From Spirochaetales bacterium (GTDB lineage Bacteria; Spirochaetota; Spirochaetia; Treponematales; Treponemataceae): a DNA stretch of 64,000 bases. A program made the position numbers and the translations under genes. Position 1 is the first letter of the stretch. Every line of letters begins with the position of its first letter. Positions 1-10,117 of the stretch are shown piece by piece. The notes beneath the pieces were generated by a model, which saw only the letters and a program-made list of their open reading frames with translations, was not told the DNA's origin and made no database searches. Where the stretch lies: assembly GCA_003246335.1 (NCBI GenBank), contig QKAR01000045.1:1-64000 (forward strand). Direction: 5' to 3'.

Positions 1-64
1 TAAAAAGCGCGTCTCCTTCCGTCTGTAGTTTATTCGCGAGAGCGAATATCGTCCCGAATAACAT
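1..64 (-). CDS. MarR-family transcriptional regulator, N-terminus only (runs off left edge)
   Basis: Minus-strand ATG at 64 translates MLFGTIFALANKLQTEGDALL, resembling the N-terminus of MarR-type regulators (LANKLQ..GD). Divergent to a MATE gene. Confidence 0.55.
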   Translation of the reverse strand, partial: MLFGTIFALANKLQTEGDALF

Positions 65-69
65 TTTCT

Positions 70-109
70 GACCGGTCATATAGGTAATATATTACCTATA
101 TGACCGGTC
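70..109. promoter_or_regulatory. 40-bp perfect palindrome, candidate operator for the divergent MarR-like regulator
   Basis: GACCGGTCATATAGGTAATA/TATTACCTATATGACCGGTC equals its own reverse complement over 40 nt; 5 bp upstream of the marR-like start. Confidence 0.75.
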
Positions 110-526
110 GGTCAAGGGTATCTATGTATATCGAAAGGAAAAAAAGCTCTCTTTTCTACTTTTTTTGAGCGTAAGTATAAATAATCGCGCATGCACGGCT
201 TTTTTCTCGGCTTGAAGCGCGAGTCTTCGCGAGAAAGTAGTTATGCAGTACGACCTCATCTTCGCGCCGGTCGAGTCATGGATTAATCCTTCCTATTTCA
301 AAATTAAGAACGTGACACGACGATGTCGAACGTCAATAAAATGCTCAAGGATCACCCAGAAATGTCTGACATATATAGGAACGGCGAGGATCCGCACAAA
401 AATGGGGGCATCGACGGTGCCGCCTGGGTCGCCGTCGATTCTCCCGATCGAATCTGTTTCGAAGAATCGAATGTTTTTCTCTCTCGTGATTTTTTAAAAA
501 TTACCGGCGTATTTGGCTAAGTTCCG

Positions 527-555
527 TTGACAATAAATTTAGCTTTCTCTATGGT
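527..555 (+). promoter_or_regulatory. sigma70-type promoter of MATE gene (TTGACA-17-TATGGT)
   Basis: TTGACA 527-532, 17-nt spacer, TATGGT 550-555; ATG 7 nt downstream. Confidence 0.6.
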
Positions 556-562
556 CAGACGC

Positions 563-1960
563 ATGAACAATTCGAGTATCTCAAAAGGCGCGATCCTTCC
601 CATTTTAGTGCGGCTGTCGGTTCCCGTGCTCGCGGGCCAACTTTTTAACTTACTGTATAGTTTGGTCGATACCTGGTTTATCGCGCGAATCGATCCCTCC
701 GATCCTTGGTTGGTCGGCTCGACGGGTTTAGTGTTCCCCCTTTTTTTTATCTTCCTCGCGGCGAGTTTCGGAATCACCGGCGGAGTATCATCGCTCGTCG
801 CGCGCGCCATCGGCGCGGGGCGCTCGTCTGAGCTTGACCGGACGGCCGAAAGCGGTATGTTCCTCGCGCTCGTCGCGAGCGCGATAATCCTCGTCGGCAT
901 GTACGCCTTCGCGACGCCCCTGCTCAAGCTTTTCGGCGGCGTCGGGAAAATTCTCGAGTATGGACGCCAGTACTTGGTATGGTTATTGCCGACCGTCCCG
1001 TTCATGCTGCTTTCCGCCGTATTTACCGGCATTTTGCAGGGCGAGGGGCGGACGAAGCATATGATGGCGGCGATGATGGTCGGGACCGTGGCGAACGTCG
1101 CGCTCGACCCGTTGCTTATTTTCGTCGCGGGGATGGGCGTCGCCGGAGCGGGGCTCGCGACGGCCATCGGGAACGCGGCGGGACTCGTCTATCTCATCGC
1201 GGTTTTCTCGCGGCCCGGCTCAAGCGTCGAGATTCATTGGAAACCCTCGAACGTATCCCTCCCGGTCGTCGGGGAAATTCTTCGCGTCGGTTTGCCGCAA
1301 AGCGTCCTCAATTTTCTCGCGTCGATCAGCTTCATTTTTTACAATCGGGTGATGACGGATATCGACCCGATAATACTGACGTCGTTTACCCTGTATTCAC
1401 GGCTTGAGCAAATCGCGCTCATCCCGTGCTGGTCGATTTCGAGCGCCCTTTCGACGGTAGCGGGGCAGGCCGCGGGCGCCGGCGACCTCAGGCGCATGCG
1501 GGATTCGTCGAGGACGGCAACCGTCCTCACGGTTGCGGTCTGCGGCTCGCTCCTGCTCGGATACGTCCTTTCGAGCCAAGCGCTATTCCGCCTCTTTCAG
1601 ACAGACGCGGGAGTTCTCGCCCGGGCCGCCGTGATTACTCCCTGGATGGCCGGTTCGACCCTTTTCGCCCTGCCGTTTTTCATGGTGACCACGCTGCTTT
1701 CGACGTCCGGTTTTTCCGGACGGAGTCTCGCGCTCACCGCCGTCAGGATATACGCGTTTAACGTTCCCGCGTGCGTGCTCGGCGGTTACGTGTTCGGGAA
1801 ATCCATTGAATCCATCATGATAGTCATTTTCCTCTCGCAATTTCCCGCGCTCGCGCTCGCGAATTTCGCGCGAGCCCGTTTTTTTTCCGGGCTCGCGTCG
1901 GGGAAAATCGCCGTTCGCGTGGCCGCCCGCGCTCCTTCCGGGGAAACGGGTGCCGTATAG
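563..1960 (+). CDS. MATE-family multidrug efflux transporter
   Basis: ORF 527..1960; MNNSSISKGAILPILVRLSVPVLAGQLFNLLYSLVDTWFIA is typical MATE. ATG at 563 preferred: the ORF-track TTG at 527 is the first three bases of a TTGACA -35 box. Confidence 0.9.
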   Translation: MNNSSISKGAILPILVRLSVPVLAGQLFNLLYSLVDTWFIARIDPSDPWLVGSTGLVFPLFFIFLAASFGITGGVSSLVARAIGAGRSSELDRTAESGMFLALVASAIILVGMYAFATPLLKLFGGVGKILEYGRQYLVWLLPTVPFMLLSAVFTGILQGEGRTKHMMAAMMVGTVANVALDPLLIFVAGMGVAGAGLATAIGNAAGLVYLIAVFSRPGSSVEIHWKPSNVSLPVVGEILRVGLPQSVLNFLASISFIFYNRVMTDIDPIILTSFTLYSRLEQIALIPCWSISSALSTVAGQAAGAGDLRRMRDSSRTATVLTVAVCGSLLLGYVLSSQALFRLFQTDAGVLARAAVITPWMAGSTLFALPFFMVTTLLSTSGFSGRSLALTAVRIYAFNVPACVLGGYVFGKSIESIMIVIFLSQFPALALANFARARFFSGLASGKIAVRVAARAPSGETGAV

Positions 1961-2008
1961 CGACAGCGCCGTCGGGCGCGTTCTTTCGCGCCGCGGCGAC
2001 CCTGGCGA

Positions 2009-2308
2009 TCAAAAACCGCCGAGAACCGAATCGATCAATCCGGGAAAACGTTCGTCGAGGTCATCTTTCCTGATCGTCAGGAATCGATGCGTTCCCTCGA
2101 CGCGCACGCGGATGATCCCCGCCTCGCGGAGCACTTTGTAGTGATGGGAAACGGCGGATTTCGCCATGCCCCCGGAACACGTCGCGCAGGTCGATTCGCC
2201 GAGGGAGTCGATAGTCTTGAGTATTTCGAGTCGAATAGGGTCGCCTAGCGCGTTGAGCACGGTCGCAAGGTCTAGCTGGTCCACGCGCGGGCTGTGCGGT
2301 TCGCTCAT
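2009..2308 (-). CDS. ArsR-family HTH transcriptional regulator
   Basis: 99 aa; LATVLNALGDPIRLEILKTI...KSAVSHHYKVLREAGIIRVRVEGTHRF winged-helix signature. Confidence 0.9.
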   Translation of the reverse strand: MSEPHSPRVDQLDLATVLNALGDPIRLEILKTIDSLGESTCATCSGGMAKSAVSHHYKVLREAGIIRVRVEGTHRFLTIRKDDLDERFPGLIDSVLGGF

Positions 2309-2385
2309 GTTACGTCCTTCATTCCGTAAATAAACATTTTCAGAGGCATCAAATTAGTATTGAAATAAATTTTAGTCAATGTTAT

Positions 2386-2421
2386 GGTTTAATAGTTCAA
2401 TATAATTTGAACTATTAAACC
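2386..2421. promoter_or_regulatory. 15-bp perfect inverted repeat with 6-nt TATAAT loop, candidate ArsR-type operator
   Basis: GGTTTAATAGTTCAA TATAAT TTGAACTATTAAACC between divergent arsR and nitroreductase. Confidence 0.7.
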
Positions 2422-2440
2422 GATATCGAGGGACGCCATC

Positions 2441-3022
2441 ATGAACGAAGTAATTCAGGCGATTAAGTCTCGCAGGAGCGTTAGAAAATTCCGGCCGGAC
2501 CAAATTTCCGAAGCGGAGCTAGCGGAGATAATTGAGGCCGGCTGCTATGCCCCGACGGCTTGCAATGAGCAACCCTGGCATTTTTCCATCGTCCAAGACG
2601 AGGAATTCCTGCGACGCATTAGCGAATTGGCTGCGGAAGGCATGAAAAAGTCGTCGGTTTCCTGGCAGCAAAATATGGGCGCGAACCCCGAATTTCGGGT
2701 GACGTACGGGGCGCCGACCCTCATCGTCGTTTCCGGCCGTTCCGACGCGACCGCGCCGCGCGCCGACTGCGCCGCGGCGACCCAAAACATGCTGCTCGCG
2801 GCGAAGAGTTTGGGGATAGGATCGGTATGGCTCGGCTTAGTTCGCTATCTTTTCGCGTCCGCGCCCGACGTAGCCCTGCTGGAACTACCCGTGGGCTATG
2901 AGCCGCTCTACGCGGCCGCTTTCGGCTATCCCTCGGAACAGAGTTTGGGAACCGGCCCTAAGCGGAATCTCGACTGCGTTTCGCGAATTGGCGGCGCCCC
3001 TTTGGCTGGCGCTCCCCGGTAA
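2441..3022 (+). CDS. Nitroreductase family protein
   Basis: MNEVIQAIKSRRSVRKFRPDQISEAELAEIIEAGCYAPTACNEQPWHF, typical FMN nitroreductase N-terminus. Confidence 0.92.
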   Translation: MNEVIQAIKSRRSVRKFRPDQISEAELAEIIEAGCYAPTACNEQPWHFSIVQDEEFLRRISELAAEGMKKSSVSWQQNMGANPEFRVTYGAPTLIVVSGRSDATAPRADCAAATQNMLLAAKSLGIGSVWLGLVRYLFASAPDVALLELPVGYEPLYAAAFGYPSEQSLGTGPKRNLDCVSRIGGAPLAGAPR

Positions 3023-3141
3023 TTTTTTATTTTCGGGAATCGCTTGGACGACCGGGGCGCGTACTGCTTCTCGCAGCCGATCGCCGTTCTGCGCGGCATC
3101 GGGAGAATCTTTCGGGCCGCCACTTCATTCTGCGACGAAAT

Positions 3142-3178
3142 AAAAAAGCCCGAATCGCCTACGCGGTTCGGGCTTTTG
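3142..3178. terminator. Rho-independent (bidirectional-looking) terminator
   Basis: AAAAAAGCCCGAA...TTCGGGCTTTT between nitroreductase and eno 3' ends. Confidence 0.8.
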
Positions 3179-3191
3179 GGTTTTCGCCCTC

Positions 3192-5491
<2,300 letters not shown>

Positions 5492-5537
5492 GCAAGTTCG
5501 AAATTTGTGGCATGATCGCTAATTAGGAGATATCATC

Positions 5538-6359
5538 GTGGCCGGAAAGCACAAAACAGAAGTAAACGAAGATCAATTGTTGGAATTCCTTCGCGACGCC
5601 GTCGGTAAGATAAAAACCGAGGAAGATCCGCTCGCTTTGAACCAATATCGCCAGATTTTTAAGAAGGCGGTGCCGTTTCATCTTCGGTCGTATTTTGCCG
5701 CGTACTTGCTCAAACAAATCGATTCTGGAAATAACATGCGCGTTCAGGGGCCATTGCGCCGTTCCGAACGGGGCGGCCGCGGCGGGCGCGACCAGTCAGA
5801 GCGCTTAGACCGTCCCGATCGACGGGAGGAAAAGCAGGCTCGGGCCGATACCCGCGCGAAGGAACCTCGCTCGGAAGAATCCAAGAGGATTCGCGGCGAG
5901 AACCGACCGGAACCTCGGCCCTCGTTGCCGGATGACGTATCGACGACTCTGTTTGTGAGCATCGGCCGGAACCGCCGCGTGTACCCGCGCGACTTGATCG
6001 GCCTCATTTTGCAGAACGCCGAAATCGACCGGGACCACATCGGGGATATTCGAGTCCTTGATAATTATTCGTTCGTCCAGGTCCTCTCCGAGGACGCGGA
6101 AAAAGTGATCGCGACGCTCAACGAATTCGAATATCGCGGGCGAAAACTCGCGGTTAGCTATTCCCGCAAACGCGAGGATGGGCCCGCTTCGGGAGAGCAA
6201 TCGTCCCCGGTCTCCGACGAGGTGACGGATGAAGTCGCGTCGGAGGAAATCGAGGATTCTCTTTCGGAAGAAACCGATTCCGCCGAGAACGAGTTCGATT
6301 CAGAATACGACGAATCCGACGAGCTGGAAGGCGAGAAAAAGGACGGCGACGTTCAGTAA
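5538..6359 (+). CDS. Standalone DbpA/CsdA-type RNA-binding domain protein with basic linker and acidic tail (no helicase core)
   Basis: TTLFVSIGRNRRVYPRDLIGLILQNAEIDRDHIGDIRVLDNYSFVQVLSEDAEKVIATLNEFEYRGRKLAVSYSR; GTG start with AGGAGA SD. Confidence 0.75.
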   Translation: MAGKHKTEVNEDQLLEFLRDAVGKIKTEEDPLALNQYRQIFKKAVPFHLRSYFAAYLLKQIDSGNNMRVQGPLRRSERGGRGGRDQSERLDRPDRREEKQARADTRAKEPRSEESKRIRGENRPEPRPSLPDDVSTTLFVSIGRNRRVYPRDLIGLILQNAEIDRDHIGDIRVLDNYSFVQVLSEDAEKVIATLNEFEYRGRKLAVSYSRKREDGPASGEQSSPVSDEVTDEVASEEIEDSLSEETDSAENEFDSEYDESDELEGEKKDGDVQ

Positions 6360-7073
6360 TACGCCGAGAGTTTCCGTCGCGAAGCCGAAAGCCCTGCGCT
6401 TTCGGCTTTTTTTTTCGCCGCCGCGCGGCGCGATCGCCAATTGCGCGACGAGCGTGAGCAAAAGGCCGGGGGGGCAGTAGGGCAGGGCTTTCGCGAAAAT
6501 CGCGACGAGCGCCGCGATCGACTCGAGATTCATGTCCGGCTCGCCGAGAGACGAGATAAAAATCATGAACTCGACGAAAGCCCCGACTCCGATCGCCGCG
6601 TATTTTACGGGATCGGGAATGGGGCGATGGGGAACGGTGCTTTGGGCGATCGCCTCGAGCCGCGCGACGAGATCCTCCTCGGATCGTTCTTCATGAAATA
6701 GGCAGATGCCTTTCGAGAAACGCCCCGGCTTGTCAAAGACGGCGATCGGGGCGCCGACTTTCACGATGGATACCGATTTCCACGAGATTGGCTCGAGGGA
6801 CCCGCTCGCCTCCACCGCGTAGAGCCGCGTCTTCGCGGGATTAACGACAAAGTCGCCCGTCGCGTCGCCAACCGGTTTGGCGCTTCCGACCGACGGCACC
6901 GCATGGATAAATCCGTCGCGAAAGTCGGAACAGCGCGCGCACTTCTTTTGGGCGGCGGCGAGTTTTCTCGCGGTTTTCGCCCTCTTTCGGCGCAGCAGGG
7001 CCTGGCTCGCCGCCGGGACGATCACGTACGAAAGAATGGCCACCGCGCAAATAATCGCGATTTTTACTGTCAC
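6300..7073 (-). CDS. Predicted membrane protein of unknown function
   Basis: 257-aa ORF with several hydrophobic segments, GTG start with GAGGTG SD; 3' end overlaps convergent DbpA-like gene. Confidence 0.6.
   Translation of the reverse strand: MTVKIAIICAVAILSYVIVPAASQALLRRKRAKTARKLAAAQKKCARCSDFRDGFIHAVPSVGSAKPVGDATGDFVVNPAKTRLYAVEASGSLEPISWKSVSIVKVGAPIAVFDKPGRFSKGICLFHEERSEEDLVARLEAIAQSTVPHRPIPDPVKYAAIGVGAFVEFMIFISSLGEPDMNLESIAALVAIFAKALPYCPPGLLLTLVAQLAIAPRGGEKKSRKRRAFGFATETLGVLLNVAVLFLAFQLVGFVVF
6383..6415 (+). terminator. Rho-independent terminator of DbpA-like gene
   Basis: AGCCGAAAG ccctg CGCTTTCGGCT followed by T-run; lies inside convergent minus-strand CDS. Confidence 0.8.
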
Positions 7074-7105
7074 CTTTTCACCTCATACGGTAAGATAGCC
7101 GCATT

Positions 7106-7777
7106 ATGGATATATCCCTTCTCGTTACCGGCCCGCTCTCGGTGAACGCGTATTTTCTGCCGATTGACGGCTCGCGGTGCGTCGTCGTGGATCCGGGCGG
7201 AAACCATGAGCTCATTATAGCACATCTGTCGGAACGTCGACTCTCGCCCGCCGCGATCGTGCTGACCCATGGTCACTTCGACCACCTAATCGCCTTGCCC
7301 GACCTCGTTCGAGCGTTTCCCGGAATCCCCGTGGCCATTCACGCCGAGGATTCAGCGTTTCTCGGGCCCGGCGCCTTTGAGCGCCATCGCTCGTTTTTCG
7401 CCGCTCTCGGCGGTCAGGATCTCGTTGACTCGTATCGGTTAGTCATGCCCCCCGCGACCTCTTTCCTGTCCGAAGGAGACGATCTTTCCGTCGCCCTTGG
7501 ATCGACCTCCGGGAAAGTGATCGAACTGGGGTGGAAGGTCATCCATTCGCCCGGTCATAGCCCCGGCTCGATTTGCCTCTACTCGGCTCGCTCCGGGGTT
7601 CTCGTCTCGGGTGACACGCTCTTTAACGAGGGTTTCGGGCGAACCGACGCTCCGGGAGGGGACATCTCGGCGTTAGAACGGAGTCTTACGCGACTTTCGA
7701 AGCTGCCGGCCGAGACGATCGTGCTGCCGGGCCACGGCCCTTCGACGACGATTCGCGCCGAGTTGTCGCGCGCGTGA
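7106..7777 (+). CDS. MBL-fold metallo-hydrolase (glyoxalase II-like)
   Basis: VLTHGHFDHL ... HSPGHSPGSICLY...SGDTLFNEGFGRTD...LPGHGPSTTI. Confidence 0.9.
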   Translation: MDISLLVTGPLSVNAYFLPIDGSRCVVVDPGGNHELIIAHLSERRLSPAAIVLTHGHFDHLIALPDLVRAFPGIPVAIHAEDSAFLGPGAFERHRSFFAALGGQDLVDSYRLVMPPATSFLSEGDDLSVALGSTSGKVIELGWKVIHSPGHSPGSICLYSARSGVLVSGDTLFNEGFGRTDAPGGDISALERSLTRLSKLPAETIVLPGHGPSTTIRAELSRA

Positions 7778-7872
7778 GATCGCTCCCGTCGGAATAGTAC
7801 GATCGCGATAAACCGCTCGCACTCCGCCGCAAAAGACTTTTCAATCGGGATTTTTACGGATATGATACGTTC

Positions 7873-8646
7873 ATGAATCGGTTTTTCGCCATTGTCTGCG
7901 CTTCAGTTTGCCTTTTTTCCGCGTGCGCAAAAAACGAACGCGACCAACGGGTTTCCTCGGTGACGCCTTCGTCGTCCTCCGCGCAAACGACTCTCCGCGC
8001 CGCGCGGCATCGCGCCGCCGATCACGAGGTCGTCGTTTTTCTCGGCGAGGATTACGCGAACCGACCGCTCGTGCTTGAGTCCCTTATTTCGGAGTATGGC
8101 ATCATGGGCGAGGGAGGGATGGTGACCGTATTGCGGTATCCCGATTCTCTCAAGGTGAACGGAGCCATTCGCTTTTCAGCCCTTTCCGAGCAAGTGAATA
8201 AGCCCGGAGTAACCGCGGTCGTTGCGATCGGCGGACCGGACGGAACCGTTCGGGAATTGAGTAAGATACGCGCGGCGAACCCCTCCATCCGGGTCGTCTC
8301 GCTTTTTTCCTACGAGGACAGTCTCTCCGTCGAGGCCGCCTCCGATATCGCCGTGGACGTTCCCGCTCCCGTGGACGCACTGGCGAACGAAAGCGCGGCG
8401 ACCTCTCCGCTCGACGACACCGCGCTCGGCGTTCTCGTCCTCGCCTCAGTGCTTGCCGCCGACGGTTCCCGCGAGGCCGCTCCGCTCGACGCGCTTTCCG
8501 GCGCGGTCGTGAACGCGGACGCGCTCTTAAAGTTGAAAAATTCCGCGCCAAAAATGTGCTTTGCCCCGTGGGTCGACGTGGATACGGGGCTCAAATCCCG
8601 CAATCACCTGGTGTTGGTCGTATCCGGAGTCGTTCAGAATGAATAG
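7873..8646 (+). CDS. Putative lipoprotein of unknown function (periplasmic-binding-like)
   Basis: Signal peptide with lipobox-like FSACAK; 257 aa; no confident family. Confidence 0.6.
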   Translation: MNRFFAIVCASVCLFSACAKNERDQRVSSVTPSSSSAQTTLRAARHRAADHEVVVFLGEDYANRPLVLESLISEYGIMGEGGMVTVLRYPDSLKVNGAIRFSALSEQVNKPGVTAVVAIGGPDGTVRELSKIRAANPSIRVVSLFSYEDSLSVEAASDIAVDVPAPVDALANESAATSPLDDTALGVLVLASVLAADGSREAAPLDALSGAVVNADALLKLKNSAPKMCFAPWVDVDTGLKSRNHLVLVVSGVVQNE

Positions 8647-9343
8647 CCTTTTGCAACAGCGAAATGGCTTACTCGGTGACGCCGAGGCGGTCTCCTCGCT
8701 CGCGAAAGCCGAACAGGTTAAAATCCTCGCCGTGTCGGACACTCATGGGCATTACGCCTCTTTTGAGGCCATCGTTCGAGAATTTGGGCCCTCGTGCGAC
8801 TTGTTGCTTTTTGCGGGAGATGGGATGTGGGACGTGGTTCGCTATGTTGAGCGGGCCTTAGTTTCCGACCGCCTCAAGGAAGACTTGCCGGGCGTCGCGG
8901 CGTTCGTCGCGGGCAACGGGGACGGCGATCAATATCGCGTGACGCTCCCCGCGGCGGGCCAACCGCTCGATCCCGTCGACGCGCCCGGCCTGACGCTGGA
9001 CGTGCCCATTCGCCAAATCGTCAAGGCGTGCGGATATTCGGTCTTGCTCGCCCATGGGCATCGGCATTCGGTTGACGTCAGCCTTGAGGTGCTCGTCGAC
9101 TCGGCCAGCGCGATGGATTGCGATATCGCGGTGTTCGGCCATACGCACGTGCCCTTCGCCGAAACCTACGCGCATATACTCGCCCTGAACCCGGGCAGCA
9201 CCTCGCGCCCGCGCGGCAAGTCGGAGGCGGGTTTCGCCGTGATTGAGCTCAGCGTGAATTCCACCGAGCCGAAATACGAATTTTTCGCGGTTCGCGACGG
9301 GATTCTCGGCGGCTATTCTTTTGAGAAAATCGCCATTCGGTGA
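8639..9343 (+). CDS. YfcE/MJ0936-type metallophosphoesterase
   Basis: ILAVSDTHGHYASFEAIVREFGPSCDLLLFAGDGMWD...VAGNGDGD...LLAHGHRHSV...VFGHTHVPFAE...NPGSTSRPRG; ATG 8639 overlaps preceding stop by 8 nt. Confidence 0.9.
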   Translation: MNSLLQQRNGLLGDAEAVSSLAKAEQVKILAVSDTHGHYASFEAIVREFGPSCDLLLFAGDGMWDVVRYVERALVSDRLKEDLPGVAAFVAGNGDGDQYRVTLPAAGQPLDPVDAPGLTLDVPIRQIVKACGYSVLLAHGHRHSVDVSLEVLVDSASAMDCDIAVFGHTHVPFAETYAHILALNPGSTSRPRGKSEAGFAVIELSVNSTEPKYEFFAVRDGILGGYSFEKIAIR

Positions 9344-9349
9344 GGCCTT

Positions 9350-10111
9350 TTAGCAGACGATGACTTCGATGCCGAGCTTTTGCACGGATTCGGCGTAAGC
9401 GGGGTCGATGTTGCTGTCGGTAATTAAATAATTAATGCGATCTTGGCAGCCGAGCGAGGCAAATAGCACTTTTTCGAGCTTGCTTGAGTCGGCGAGCAGA
9501 TAAATGCTGCGGGCTGAGTTCACCATCGCGCGTTTGAGGGCGAGATCAGAAAAACCGGGATAGGTGAGTCCCGCCTGGAGTGAAAAACCCCCGGTCGCGA
9601 GAAAAAGTTTTTCGACGTAAAGGTTCTCGAACAGGGCCGCCGCCCGGTCTCCCGTGACGGAAAGCGTCGGCGCCTTGAACTCGCCGCCGGTGAGTATGAT
9701 GTGATTGGACGGTTCTTCCCCGAGCACGAGCGTTATGTTAAGGCTCGTCGTGACGATGTTGAGGTTGCGTCGATCCACGAGGAATTTCGACATTTCCGTG
9801 AGCGTAGAGCCTGAGTCCAGGATGACGCTGTCCCCGGATTTCACGAATTCCGCCGCTTTGCGGCCGATTCTTTTTTTCTCCGCCATGTGCTCGCTGTGTC
9901 CGAGCTGCAGCTGAGCGGCAAACGACGAGTAATCGTTGATGAAGGCCCCGCCGTGCTGGCGGGTAATCGCTCCGGTCTTCTCCAGGGCTTCAAGATCTTG
10001 CCGGATAGTCGGTTCCGTGACTTTGAATATTTTGCTGAGATCCTGAACTCTGCTGCTTCCGTTTTCGCGGAGCAGCTCAAGAATTTTTTCCCTTCGTAAG
10101 TCCTGAAACAT
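9350..10111 (-). CDS. DeoR/GlpR-family transcriptional regulator
   Basis: MFQDLRREKILELLRENGSSRVQDLSKIFKVTEPTIRQDLEALEKTGAITRQHGGA. Confidence 0.95.
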   Translation of the reverse strand: MFQDLRREKILELLRENGSSRVQDLSKIFKVTEPTIRQDLEALEKTGAITRQHGGAFINDYSSFAAQLQLGHSEHMAEKKRIGRKAAEFVKSGDSVILDSGSTLTEMSKFLVDRRNLNIVTTSLNITLVLGEEPSNHIILTGGEFKAPTLSVTGDRAAALFENLYVEKLFLATGGFSLQAGLTYPGFSDLALKRAMVNSARSIYLLADSSKLEKVLFASLGCQDRINYLITDSNIDPAYAESVQKLGIEVIVC

Positions 10112-10117
10112 GTTTTA

